A stretch of 64,000 nucleotides of DNA from Prosthecomicrobium sp. N25 (GTDB lineage Bacteria > Pseudomonadota > Alphaproteobacteria > Rhizobiales > Ancalomicrobiaceae), in contig NZ_JBBCAT010000002.1 of assembly GCF_037203705.1 (NCBI RefSeq), positions 1 through 64,000 on the forward strand. The letters are read 5' to 3'. Positions 55,788 through 64,000 of the stretch are shown here, in pieces. A program made the translations under genes and the position numbers. The notes under the pieces are model-generated. The model was given only the letters and a program-made list of their open reading frames with translations. It did not search any database and had not been told where the DNA came from. Each line of letters opens with the position of its first letter. Positions within the stretch are counted from its first letter, which is position 1.

Positions 55788-55962
55788 GCGGGTTCCCGCT
55801 CCATCGGGCCGCCCCGTGCCGGCCGCAAGGACGAGGCGGAGGTGAGGATGGCCGTAGCGATCTGTCCACATGCGGTCCGTCACGCCCAGAATCAGGGAAC
55901 GGATCGCACTATCCCTTGAAGTCCATATGACACGAGCGCCCGGCCGGGCGCCAGTGCGCCCG

Positions 55963-57180
55963 TCAGCGGTCGTGGCGCTGGAAGACGAGCGTGGCGTTCG
56001 TGCCGCCGAATCCGAAGGAGTTGGACAGGACGGTCTCCAGCCGAGCCCCGTCGATACGCTCGCGGGCGATCGGCATGTCGGCGAAATCCGGATCGAGTTC
56101 CTGGATGTGGGCCGATTCGGCGATGAAGCCGTTCTGCATCATCAGGAGCGAATAGATCGCCTCCTGGACACCGGCGGCGCCGAGGGAGTGGCCGGTCAGC
56201 GACTTGGTGGCCGAGATCGGCGGCACGTCCTTGCCGAAGACCGCGCGGATCGCCTCGATCTCCTTGGCGTCGCCGACCGGGGTCGCGGTGGCGTGGGGGT
56301 TGATGTAGTCGACCTTCCCCTTCACGGTGGCGAGCGCCTGGCGCATGCAGCGGACCGCGCCCTCGCCGGAAGGGGCCACCATGTCGTAGCCGTCCGAGGT
56401 GGCGCCGTAGCCGGTCAGTTCGGCATAGATCTTCGCGCCGCGCGCCTTGGCGTGCTCCAGCTCCTCCAGGACGAGGACGCCGGCGCCGCCGGCGATGACG
56501 AAGCCGTCGCGGTTCTTGTCGTAGGCGCGCGAGGCGGTCGCGGGCGTGTCGTTGTACTTGGACGACATGGCCCCCATGGCGTCGAACAGCACCGAGAGGG
56601 CCCAGTCGAGCTCCTCGCAGCCACCGGCGAACATCACGTCCTGCTTGCCGAGGAGGATCTGCTCGGCCGAGTTGCCGATGCAGTGGCTCGAGGTCGCGCA
56701 GGCGGACGAGATCGAGTAGTTCACGCCCTTGATCTTGAACCAGGTGGCGAGCGTCGCGGAGGCGGTCGACGACATCGCCTTCGGCACCGCGAAGGGGCCG
56801 ACGCGCTTCGGGCCCTTGGTGCGCGCCGTGTCGGCGGCCTCGATGAGGGCATGAGTCGAGGGACCGCCGGAGCCCATGATGATGCCCGTGCGCTCGTTGG
56901 AGATGTCCTTCTCCTCGAGGCCGGAGTCGCGGATCGCCTGGTCCATGGCGACGTGGTTCCAGGCCGTGCCGCCGCCGTGGAATCGCATGGCGCGGCGGTC
57001 GACGATGCCTTCCGGATCCAGGGTCGGGGCGCCGTGGACCTGCGAGCGGAAGCCGAGCTCGGCGTATTTCTCGGCGCGCGAGATGCCCGACTTCGCCTCG
57101 CGGAGGCTCGCCACCACCTCCTGGGTGTTGTTGCCGATGGAGGAAACGATCCCCATCCCGGTGACCACCACTCGCCTCAT
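55963..57180 (-). CDS. fabB: Beta-ketoacyl-ACP synthase I FabB
   Basis: A 405-residue condensing enzyme. The active-site Cys lies in [16 protein letters not shown], the two His in [11 protein letters not shown] and [11 protein letters not shown]. Its place between fabA and fabI assigns it to FabB, which extends the unsaturated intermediates made by FabA. Confidence 0.96.
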   Translation of the reverse strand: MRRVVVTGMGIVSSIGNNTQEVVASLREAKSGISRAEKYAELGFRSQVHGAPTLDPEGIVDRRAMRFHGGGTAWNHVAMDQAIRDSGLEEKDISNERTGIIMGSGGPSTHALIEAADTARTKGPKRVGPFAVPKAMSSTASATLATWFKIKGVNYSISSACATSSHCIGNSAEQILLGKQDVMFAGGCEELDWALSVLFDAMGAMSSKYNDTPATASRAYDKNRDGFVIAGGAGVLVLEELEHAKARGAKIYAELTGYGATSDGYDMVAPSGEGAVRCMRQALATVKGKVDYINPHATATPVGDAKEIEAIRAVFGKDVPPISATKSLTGHSLGAAGVQEAIYSLLMMQNGFIAESAHIQELDPDFADMPIARERIDGARLETVLSNSFGFGGTNATLVFQRHDR

Positions 57181-57383
57181 CGCGGCCTCTTGCTTCGTTG
57201 TCGGTGATGCCCCGAGCGGCCCGACCGGCCGAGCCGGAGGCCGAGGCGCGTCACCTCGTCAGATCTTGTGAAAAGAACCGCTTCGCCCCGTCGGTTCCAT
57301 GGTCCCCGTCCGGTTCTCAATCCGGAGGGCGAACAGTCTAGCATGCGAGGCGGGCCGCGAGCGAGACCGCGGCCGCCGCCCCG

Positions 57384-57890
57384 TCAGGCCTGGAAGAGGC
57401 CGACCTTCAGGTCCTTGGCCGTGTAGATCTCCTGGCCGTCGGCCTTGAGCCAGCCGTCCGCGATGCCGAGCACCAGCTTGCCGCGCATGACCCGCTTGAA
57501 CTCGATGCCGTACTCGACGAGCTTGACGGTCGGCAGCACCTGGCCGGTGAACTTCACCTCGCCGACCGCCAGCGCCCGTCCGCGCCCCGGGGCGCCGACC
57601 CAGCCCAGGAAGAAGCCGACGAGCTGCCAGAGGGCGTCGAGCCCGAGGCAGCCGGGCATCACGGGATCGCCCTGGAAGTGGCAGGGGAAGAACCACAGGT
57701 CCGGCCTGACGTCCAACTCGGCGCGGATATAGCCCTTGCCGTTCACGCCGCCCGTCTCCGAGATCTCGGTGATGCGGTCGAACATCAGCATGGGGGGCAG
57801 GGGCAACTGCGCATTGCCGGGACCGAAGAGCTCGCCCCGGCCGCAGGCCAGCAAGTCTTCGTAACTGAAACTGGAACGCCGTTCTGCCAT
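57384..57890 (-). CDS. fabA: 3-hydroxydecanoyl-ACP dehydratase/isomerase FabA
   Basis: A 168-residue hot-dog enzyme that introduces the cis double bond at C10. The active-site His and Asp lie in [20 protein letters not shown]. It heads the fabA-fabB-fabI operon, divergent from irr, an arrangement typical of rhizobia. Confidence 0.97.
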   Translation of the reverse strand: MAERRSSFSYEDLLACGRGELFGPGNAQLPLPPMLMFDRITEISETGGVNGKGYIRAELDVRPDLWFFPCHFQGDPVMPGCLGLDALWQLVGFFLGWVGAPGRGRALAVGEVKFTGQVLPTVKLVEYGIEFKRVMRGKLVLGIADGWLKADGQEIYTAKDLKVGLFQA

Positions 57891-58078
57891 TCTGGTCTCG
57901 TTGGCTGGACCGGAGCCGCGTCCGCGGGTATCTCGATCGTGATGCTTGAAGTCGCGGGCCTTCTAGCACAGCGACCGCCGTCCCGGAAGGTGACAAGATC
58001 GTTCGGTTCGGGGCGCGAGGCGGCTCCCGCGACCATAAGGGAAAATGCAGCCAGGGTTGCCCAAGCTGCGAACGGTTC

Positions 58079-58088
58079 CTAATATTAG
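58079..58088. promoter_or_regulatory. AT palindrome in the fabA-irr promoter region
   Basis: CTAATATTAG is a perfect 10-bp palindrome 70 bp before irr. AT-rich palindromes of this kind can be sites of Fur-family proteins such as Irr, but it does not match the full ICE box, so the call is tentative. Confidence 0.35.
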
Positions 58089-58157
58089 ACGGGACGGTGC
58101 TGCCCGAGGGCTTGGCCGCCGTCTCGCCGCGCTTCGCGGCGGTTCGAGAGGACGACC

Positions 58158-58616
58158 ATGGACGCGAGCACGACGAAGACACCGGTCGCGGCGGCCGGCG
58201 CGCCGGACGGGCGCGGGACCTGCGTGACCGCCCTCATGCGCCGGGCGGGCCTGCGGCCCACGCGGCAGCGGCTCGCGCTGGCGTCGCTGCTGTTCGGGCG
58301 CGGCGACCGCCACGTGTCGGCGGAGTCGCTTTACGAGGAGGCGATCCTCGCCCGGGTGCCGGTCTCGCTCGCCACCATCTACAACACGCTGCACCAGTTC
58401 ACCGAGGCCGGGCTCCTGCGGGAGCTGGCGGTCGACGGTTCGAAGTCCTACTTCGACACCAACGTCGGCGATCACCATCACTTCTTCGTCGAGGGCGACA
58501 ACGCCATGCTGGACATCCCCGCCGCGTCGGTGGGCATCGACCGGCTGCCCGAGGTGCCCGACGGCATGGAGATCGTGCGGGTCGACGTGGTGGTGCGGCT
58601 GCGCCGCAAGGACTGA
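58158..58616 (+). CDS. irr: Iron response regulator Irr (Fur family)
   Basis: A 152-residue Fur-family regulator. DNA-binding helix segment LRPTRQRLALASLLFGRGDR and PVSLATIYNTLHQFTEAGLL; the GDHHHFFVEGDN sequence is the Irr histidine cluster for haem. The classical N-terminal Cys-Pro haem motif of Bradyrhizobium is not visible. Irr represses or activates iron and haem genes under low iron. The ATG at 58158 gives the family start MDASTTKTP. Confidence 0.93.
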   Translation: MDASTTKTPVAAAGAPDGRGTCVTALMRRAGLRPTRQRLALASLLFGRGDRHVSAESLYEEAILARVPVSLATIYNTLHQFTEAGLLRELAVDGSKSYFDTNVGDHHHFFVEGDNAMLDIPAASVGIDRLPEVPDGMEIVRVDVVVRLRRKD

Positions 58617-58662
58617 GATGCCCATCGGCGGAGCCGGGCCGTCCGCTCGGCGCCGGCCGTTC

Positions 58663-59763
58663 CTAGCGCTTCAGGGCAGCGCCCGGCCAATGCTTCGGGG
58701 CGACCCGCACGTACTGGACCGGCCGCTCCGCCTCGACCCCCAGTTTCTCGGCGGCGTGCAGGCCCCAGCGCGGGTCGTCGAGGACGGCGCGCGCCAGGGC
58801 GATCTGGTCGGCCTCGCCGCGCTCCAGGATCGCCTCCGCCTCGAGAGGGTCGACGATCATGCCGACGGCCTGCGTGAGGATGCCGGTCTCGCGCTTCACG
58901 CGCGCCGCGAAGGGGACCTGATAGTTCGGCCCGACCCCGACGCGGATCTTCGGGGTGATGCCGCCGGAGCTGACAACCACGGCGTCGAGCCCCACCCCCT
59001 TCAGCATGGTGGCGGCCGCGACCGCGTCGTCGGGCGTCAGGCCGGCGTCCGACCAGTCGGAGCCGGTGATGCGGGCCGAGAGCGCGATGCCGGGCACGGC
59101 GGCGCGGACCGCCCGGGCGACCTCCAGCGGGAAGGCCATGCGGCCGACGAGGTCGCCACCCCAGCGGTCCTCGCGCCGGTTGGCGATCGGCGACACGAAG
59201 GAGTGCAGCAGGTAGCCGTGCGCCATGTGCAGCTCGACCAGGTCGAAGCCGATGCGGGCCGCGCGGCGGGCCGCCTGCACGAAGGCGTCGCGGATGCGCT
59301 CCAGGTCGGCGTCCGCGAGCGCGGCCGGGGCCGGATAGCCGTCGTCGAAGGGAATGGCCGAGGGGGCGAAGGTCTGCCAGGGATCCTGGTCGGGGCGGAG
59401 CGCGCCGCCGCCCTCCCAGGGCCGCTGCGACGATGCCTTGCGGCCGGCGTGGGCGATCTGGATGCCGAGGCGGAGGGACTTCGGCGCGAAGGCCCGGGCG
59501 GACTTCACCACGCGGTCGAGGGCGCGTTCGTTGTCGTCGGAATAGAGGCCGAGGCAGCCGTGCGTGATGCGGCCGAGGCGCTCGACCGCGGTCGCCTCCA
59601 GGATGACCAGTCCGGCGCCCGACAGGGCCAGGGACGGCACATGGAACTGGTGCCAGTCGGTCGCGCAGCCGTCGACGGCGGAGTACTGGCACATGGGGGA
59701 GACCACGATGCGGTTGGCCACCGTCATCGGGCCGATCGTCAAAGGCGTGAAGAGCTTGCTCAT
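58663..59763 (-). CDS. Old Yellow Enzyme family NADH:flavin oxidoreductase (YqjM-like)
   Basis: A 366-residue FMN-dependent ene-reductase. NRIVVSPMCQYSAVDG holds the YqjM-type Cys near the flavin and VELHMAHGYLLHSFVSPIAN the conserved H-x2-HGYL...F motif. It reduces activated alkenes such as enones. The start MSKLFTPLTIGP at 59763 is the family start; the upstream 25 residues are not conserved. Confidence 0.92.
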   Translation of the reverse strand: MSKLFTPLTIGPMTVANRIVVSPMCQYSAVDGCATDWHQFHVPSLALSGAGLVILEATAVERLGRITHGCLGLYSDDNERALDRVVKSARAFAPKSLRLGIQIAHAGRKASSQRPWEGGGALRPDQDPWQTFAPSAIPFDDGYPAPAALADADLERIRDAFVQAARRAARIGFDLVELHMAHGYLLHSFVSPIANRREDRWGGDLVGRMAFPLEVARAVRAAVPGIALSARITGSDWSDAGLTPDDAVAAATMLKGVGLDAVVVSSGGITPKIRVGVGPNYQVPFAARVKRETGILTQAVGMIVDPLEAEAILERGEADQIALARAVLDDPRWGLHAAEKLGVEAERPVQYVRVAPKHWPGAALKR

Positions 59764-59935
59764 GGCCTGTCCCGCGCGGGCGGGCGGGGCCCGCTGAACC
59801 GTTTCGGCCAGCGGATCTTCTGGAGCGGCCGCGGTCAAGCCCGCGAGCGCGGATGGGCCATGTGTCGCATGCAGGGCTCGCGGGCGCCGGGCGGCGCCGC
59901 CGGGGCCTGGGCGGCGGCCCCGGCGGCCTCCACGC

Positions 59936-62161
59936 TCAGTCGTCCATGAACCCGGCGTTCGGGAACATGGGGAGCGAGCGGATGCGTGTGCCGGTCAGCC
60001 GGGCATAGGCGTTGACGAGGGCCGGGATCGCCGCCGGGACGCCCGGCTCACCGACGCCGCCGAGCGCGCTGCCCTGGTTGACGATCGTGACGTCGATCCT
60101 CGGCGCCTCGCGCATGACCATGACGCGGTAGTTGCTGAAGTTGCGCTGGACGGTGCGGCCCTGCGAGAAGGTGATCTTGCTCCAGAGCGCCGCCGTGAGT
60201 CCCTGGATGATGGCGCCCTGCATCTGGGCCTTGACCGAATCCGGGTTCACCGCGATGCCGCAGTCGATCGCCGCGGAGACCCGGTGGATGACCACCGCGC
60301 CGGAGACCGGCGCGGAGATTTCCACGACCTGCGCGGTGATGCTGCCGAAGCCCTCCGACAACGCGATCCCGCGGGCGCGGCCGGCGAGGGGCGGGCTAGA
60401 CCAGTTGCCGAGCTGGGCGGCGGCGTTGAGGACCGCCAGGTGGGCCGGCGCGTTGACGAGCAGGCGCTGGCGGAAGAGCAGCGGGTCGACGTTGGCGGCG
60501 AGCGCCAGCTCGTCGATGGCGCTCTCGACCACGAAGCAGTTGATCGAGTGGCCGACCGACCGCCAGAAGCCGACCGGCGCCGTGGTGGTGTGCCGGACAT
60601 ATTCGACGAGGCGGGCCCCGAGGGCGTAGGGCAGCTTGATGGCGCCGTCGACCGCCTGGCTGTCGACGCCGTTCGGCAGGGCCGGGGCGAAGCGGGGATA
60701 GAGGATCGACGGCGAGACGATGCGGTTCGACCAGCCGGTGATGCGGCCCGCGGTGTCCAGGCCGGCGCGGACCCGGGCGAGCGCCATCGGCCGGTAGTAG
60801 TCGTGGGTCATGTCCTCCTCGCGCGTCCAGGTGAGCTTCACCGGACGGCCGGGGACGGCCTGGGCGATCTTCACCGCCTCGATCACGAAGTCCTGCTCGA
60901 ACTTCCGACCCATGCCGCCGCCCATGTATTGCGGATGGACCTGGATGGCGGTCGCGGGCAGGCCGGTCAGCTTGGTCACGGTTCCGACGATGCTGTTCGG
61001 CGCCTGGGTGGAGGCCCAGACCTCGCAGGCCGTGGTCGTGTAGAGGACTGTGCAGGTCAGCGGCTCCAGCGTGGCGTGGGCCATGAAGGGGACGCTGTAG
61101 GTCAGGTCGAGCTGGCGCGCGGAGGCGAGAATCGCGCCCGGGGCGTCGCCGAGGGTCTCGGCGATCGCGGGGGTGCCGGTCGCCATCAGCGACTGGGCGG
61201 CGGCGTCGATGGTGGGCGTGTCGACCGCGGTCGCGCCGGAGGGGAGGATCCAGGACACGCTCAGGCTCTCGGCGCCCTTGCGGGCCGCCCAGGTGTTGCC
61301 CGCCACGACCGCGACGGCGGTGCCGAGGTTGACGACCTTCACGGCGCCGGAGGGGAGCGGCGGGTTGTAGCCGGCCGGGACCGTCCCGCCGTGCACCGGG
61401 CTGTGCTTGACGCAGGCATAGAGCATGTTCGGCAGGCGGACGTCGATGCCAAAGACGGCGCTTCCGTCCACCTTGGGGGGGATGTCGGGGCGGGCCACGA
61501 CCTTGCCGATCAGGCGGCCGCTGCCGATCAGCGGCGGAGTCGCAGGCGCGGCCTGGGTGGCCGCCAGGGTGGCGAGGGCGCCGTAGGTGGCGCTCTGGCC
61601 GTTGACGGTGACCACGCCATCGGCGCAGACCGCGCTGTCCAGGGTGCCGCCGAACTTCGCGACGGCCGCCATCTTGAGCATCTCGCGGGCCCGGGCGCCG
61701 GCGAGGCGGAGGCCCTGGTAGTAGCCGCGCATGGAGCCGGAGCCGGCCGTGATGCCGCGGTTGTTCGGACCCGAATAGGTGAAGTTGCCGGAGGGGGCGT
61801 GCTCGACGCGCACCTTCGCCCAGTCGACGAAAAGTTCCTCGGCGAGGACCTGGGCGAGGCCGGACAGGATGCCCTGCCCCATCTCCTGGCTGCCGGCCAG
61901 GATCGTGATCGTGTTGTCGGGGGCGATCACGACCCAGCTGCCGACGGCCGTGCCGGTCGGGGGCGGGGCGATGTTGGTGCCGGTCGTCCCGGCCACGGTG
62001 GCCGTCGTGGTGGTACCGGTGCCGCCCCTCGGCCCCTTCTTGGCGAAGGCCTCCGAGGGATCGACGGCGAGCACGAGGCCCGCGAGGGCGGCGGCGCCGT
62101 TGCCGAGCACGGCACGGCGGGTCGGGGTCGCGATCTCGGCGACGAGGTCTTTCACGGACAT
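59936..62161 (-). CDS. iorB: Molybdopterin-binding aldehyde/xanthine dehydrogenase family subunit (IorB-like)
   Basis: A 741-residue large subunit of the isoquinoline 1-oxidoreductase type. A twin-arginine-like leader (ATPTRRAVLGNG) and a Thr/Gly-rich linker precede repeated molybdopterin-binding blocks: ILAGSQEMGQGILSGLAQVL, YMGGGMGRKFEQDF and ALGGVGEPGVPAAIP (active-site Glu region). With the 2Fe-2S subunit upstream it hydroxylates an N-heteroaromatic or oxidises aldehydes in the periplasm. The substrate is not known. Confidence 0.87.
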   Translation of the reverse strand: MSVKDLVAEIATPTRRAVLGNGAAALAGLVLAVDPSEAFAKKGPRGGTGTTTTATVAGTTGTNIAPPPTGTAVGSWVVIAPDNTITILAGSQEMGQGILSGLAQVLAEELFVDWAKVRVEHAPSGNFTYSGPNNRGITAGSGSMRGYYQGLRLAGARAREMLKMAAVAKFGGTLDSAVCADGVVTVNGQSATYGALATLAATQAAPATPPLIGSGRLIGKVVARPDIPPKVDGSAVFGIDVRLPNMLYACVKHSPVHGGTVPAGYNPPLPSGAVKVVNLGTAVAVVAGNTWAARKGAESLSVSWILPSGATAVDTPTIDAAAQSLMATGTPAIAETLGDAPGAILASARQLDLTYSVPFMAHATLEPLTCTVLYTTTACEVWASTQAPNSIVGTVTKLTGLPATAIQVHPQYMGGGMGRKFEQDFVIEAVKIAQAVPGRPVKLTWTREEDMTHDYYRPMALARVRAGLDTAGRITGWSNRIVSPSILYPRFAPALPNGVDSQAVDGAIKLPYALGARLVEYVRHTTTAPVGFWRSVGHSINCFVVESAIDELALAANVDPLLFRQRLLVNAPAHLAVLNAAAQLGNWSSPPLAGRARGIALSEGFGSITAQVVEISAPVSGAVVIHRVSAAIDCGIAVNPDSVKAQMQGAIIQGLTAALWSKITFSQGRTVQRNFSNYRVMVMREAPRIDVTIVNQGSALGGVGEPGVPAAIPALVNAYARLTGTRIRSLPMFPNAGFMDD

Positions 62162-62239
62162 GGGGGTTTCCTCGAGGATCGGGCACGAACCGGTCCACCG
62201 CCGCACGCGTTTGACGCCGCGCGGCCGACCGGCGGGCGG

Positions 62240-62689
62240 TCAGACGATGCCGGCGGCGCGCTTGATGGCGGCCTTGATGCGGGGGTAGGTGCCGCAGGCG
62301 CAGATGTTCTCCATGGCGGAGTCGATCTGGGCGTCGGTCGGCTTCGGGCTCTCGCGCAGGAGCTTGGCGGCCTGCATCAGCATGCCGGACTGGCAGTAGC
62401 CGCATTGCGGCACCTGCTCGGCGATCCAGGCGAGCTGGACGGCGTGGCTGCGGTTCGGGGAGAGGCCCTCGATGGTGGTGATCTGCTTGCCGACCACCTC
62501 CTTCACCTCGAGGTGGCAGGACTTCTCGGCCGACCCGTCGATCCAGACCGTGCAGGCGCCGCAGATCTCGACGCCGCAGCCGTACTTGGTGCCGGTCAGG
62601 CCAATCACGTCGCGCAGGACCCACAGGAGGGGCATCTGCTCAGGTACGTCGACCGAATAGGATTTGCCGTTCACGGTCAATGTGGGCAC
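62240..62689 (-). CDS. iorA: (2Fe-2S)-binding subunit of molybdenum hydroxylase (IorA-like)
   Basis: A 149-residue iron-sulfur protein. The plant-type 2Fe-2S cluster Cys lie in [18 protein letters not shown] and the second cluster in [13 protein letters not shown] and [11 protein letters not shown]. It passes electrons from the molybdenum site of the IorB-like subunit encoded 78 bp downstream. GTG 62689 follows GGAGGACCCGAC, a strong ribosome site. Confidence 0.92.
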   Translation of the reverse strand: MPTLTVNGKSYSVDVPEQMPLLWVLRDVIGLTGTKYGCGVEICGACTVWIDGSAEKSCHLEVKEVVGKQITTIEGLSPNRSHAVQLAWIAEQVPQCGYCQSGMLMQAAKLLRESPKPTDAQIDSAMENICACGTYPRIKAAIKRAAGIV

Positions 62690-62994
62690 GTCGGGTCCTC
62701 CGCCTCGAAAGGGAAGAAGCTCGACCTGTCCGCCCACAGGAACGACTTCATGCAGGGGACGGTATGTGAGGACGTTCTTATGGATCGTTAACGCAAGAGA
62801 TAGGATGCGAGGCGAATTGAAGCGGTGCCGCAAGGTCCGACGCGAAGGCCGCCATTCGACAGCTTTCTGTCAGTTTTCCACAAGGAAAACCGCCCCGTTA
62901 ACCGTCTTTTCGTCTCGCAGGACTTTACGGCAACCCCGTCGCGGCGATGCCGTCGCGCGTTCGGCTCGGGGGCGTGGGCGGGCGCAGAACGCCA
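62690..62994. other. Intergenic region upstream of iorAB
   Basis: No gene was recognised in this 305-bp gap. It holds the iorAB promoter. The AT-richer stretch 62750-62930 contains GATCGTTAACGC and a CAGTTTTCCACAAGGAAAAC run; no named operator could be assigned. Confidence 0.4.
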
Positions 62995-63018
62995 AAGGGC
63001 GGCCCGAGGGCCGCCCTT
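62995..63018 (-). terminator. Hairpin after small membrane gene
   Basis: AAGGGCGGCC-CGAG-GGCCGCCCTT is a perfect 10-bp stem, 63 bp after the stop of the 65-residue gene. It is flanked by A/T bases and is a good factor-independent terminator candidate. Confidence 0.65.
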
Positions 63019-63080
63019 CGAGGCATCCGGCGAGAGGTCAGGTTCGCCGGACCAGGTCCGTCCAGAGGAAGGGATCGATC

Positions 63081-63278
63081 TCAAGCGGCCTGTCGGGCAG
63101 GCGACGCGACCGACGCGACGTCGAGGCCGCAAAGCGCGCTCCGGAGGGCGATCGCCTTGGCGCCGAAAGCGGCGCCGAACACGGTCGGGTCCTTCACCAG
63201 GATCTCGGCGACGACGCCGACGAGGCCGCCGACGGCAAGGGCGAGCGCGACATATTCGAGAGCGTAAGAGGCGAGCAT
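63081..63278 (-). CDS. Small membrane protein, 65 residues, unknown
   Basis: The ATG at 63278 follows GCAGGAGATCCCGCC. The product begins MLASYALEYVALALAVGGLV, with a hydrophobic helix at residues 6-26, a short loop and a second weakly hydrophobic stretch. No family was recognised. It has its own upstream gap and a hairpin terminator, so it is probably a free-standing gene. Confidence 0.6.
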   Translation of the reverse strand: MLASYALEYVALALAVGGLVGVVAEILVKDPTVFGAAFGAKAIALRSALCGLDVASVASPARQAA

Positions 63279-63550
63279 GGCGGGATCTCCTGCAGTCCTG
63301 TTGTGCAATGCATCATATGGCAGTGCCGCTGACCCAATCAAGGCATCTGGCATACCAAATACCACATGGCCGTGTTGCATCGCACACATGGCCGTCGAGG
63401 CGACGCTGGCGCGGGTCGGCGCGTCAGGCTCGCGGGGACGAGTTGGCGGTTCAATTTGGTTGATCGGTAGGGCGGGCGGGCCCGGGGCGGCGCGGGACGC
63501 GCTTCGGCCCGTAAGGCGGAGGCTCCCGACAGCGACAGTGTGGCGACGGG
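63279..63550. other. Intergenic region between small membrane gene and tctA
   Basis: No gene was recognised. The AT-richer part 63300-63380 (with several CAT/ATG-type half-sites such as ACCACATGGCC) probably holds the promoter of the 65-residue gene. Confidence 0.4.
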
Positions 63551-63586
63551 CCAAAAAGCAACGGCGCGGCCGGGAGGCCGCGCCGT
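63551..63586 (-). terminator. Rho-independent terminator after tctA
   Basis: ACGGCGCGGCC-GGGA-GGCCGCGCCGT is a perfect 11-bp stem. On the minus strand it is followed by TGCTTTTTGG, a T tract. It lies 25 bp after the tctA stop. Confidence 0.8.
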
Positions 63587-63610
63587 ACGCAGGGTCTTGG
63601 GGTGCGCCGG

Positions 63611-64000
63611 TTACTTCGACGACGCGAGGGTCGAGTCGCCGCGTCCCTTGAAGAGGGCCAGCGCGCTCGAGATGAGCGGCCAGAACAGCATGACCAGGGC
63701 GAGGGTGACGAGACTGCCGACCAGCGGGTTGGCGTAGAAGACCCCGAGGCTGCCCTGGCTGACCAGCATGGCCTGCCGGAACGAGCTCTCCGCCATGTCG
63801 CCGAGCACCAGGGCGAGGACGAGGGGCGCGAGCGGGTAGCCTAGCTTCTTGAAGAGGTAGCCGATCACGCCGAAGACCAGCATCACCGAGATGTCGAGGA
63901 GCGCGTTGTGCACCGTGTAGGCGCCGACCGCACAGATGACCAGGATGATGGGGGCGATGATCGAGAAGGGGATGCGCAGGATCGCGGCGAAGAGCGGGAC
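63611..64000 (-). CDS. tctA: TctA-type tripartite tricarboxylate transporter permease, C-terminal part (cut by window edge)
   Basis: The frame is open to base 64000. The 129 visible residues are hydrophobic and contain ALLDISVMLVFGVIGYLFKK and YPLAPLVLALVLGDMAESSF, the conserved C-terminal TctA blocks. The protein is the large permease of a three-part citrate-type transporter that works with a TctC binding protein and small TctB. These would lie beyond the window. The first visible residues are VPLFAAILRIPFSI. Confidence 0.9.
   Translation of the reverse strand, partial: VPLFAAILRIPFSIIAPIILVICAVGAYTVHNALLDISVMLVFGVIGYLFKKLGYPLAPLVLALVLGDMAESSFRQAMLVSQGSLGVFYANPLVGSLVTLALVMLFWPLISSALALFKGRGDSTLASSK

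Noticed and set aside
62664..63332. A 222-codon plus-strand frame across iorA upstream DNA
   Set aside because: It crosses a hairpin terminator and overlaps the 65-residue gene on the other strand; there is no domain.

Overview
The window looks like a chromosomal segment of a high-GC alphaproteobacterium, probably of the order Hyphomicrobiales (Rhizobiales). The evidence is gene content and order: an Irr regulator divergent from fabA-fabB-fabI, a small SRP RNA directly before dnaX-ybaB-recR, a MarR-like gene beside an M17 aminopeptidase, a Caulobacter-type Cpa/Tad pilus locus, and phenylacetate genes next to a Liv transporter. No species call is possible from the sequence alone.

Layout. Bases 1-4370 are a scrapyard of insertion-sequence remnants (IS66, IS3, IS5-like, IS630) around one AT-rich gene of unknown function (1952-2989) with a C-terminal SEC-C-like motif. 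The scrapyard ends at a 3' tRNA-Arg fragment and an intact tRNA-Ser(GGA), which suggests an old integration site. From 4937 on, the DNA is ordinary densely packed chromosome. A sulfotransferase-like gene is followed by a divergent phenylacetate block: paaG-paaI-paaK-tetR leftwards, and paaN with livKHMGF rightwards, with a TetR-type palindrome between them. Next come cspA, an RhlE-type helicase, ghrA, rmuC, a def-fmt-GNAT-truA run, a small unknown gene, a MarR-like regulator and an M17 aminopeptidase.

Bases 26228-38793 hold an almost complete Tad/Flp pilus system: tadD, tadC, tadB, cpaF, cpaE, cpaD, cpaC, cpaB, cpaA, flp, a stand-alone pilus N-domain protein and two TadE/G-like pseudopilins. 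A SqrR/BigR-like ArsR repressor lies inside it. Three of its promoter regions carry boxes resembling the CtrA motif TTAA-N7-TTAA.

Bases 38806-48533 carry a rhodanese, a PhnD-like binding protein, a retropepsin-like protease and what looks like a URC-type uracil catabolism set (upp, ribokinase, urc1-like, urc4/DUF1688), then an LTA-synthase-like membrane enzyme. Bases 48530-53606 carry nudC-hit, SRP RNA, dnaX, ybaB and recR. Bases 53702-58616 carry a GT87-like protein, fabI-fabB-fabA and irr. The right end has an Old Yellow Enzyme, an IorAB-type molybdenum hydroxylase, a 65-residue membrane protein and the C-terminal part of a TctA permease running off the edge.

The genes most worth following up are the AT-rich SEC-C gene, the URC set, the CtrA-like boxes of the tad locus, the SqrR-like repressor and several small unannotated genes.
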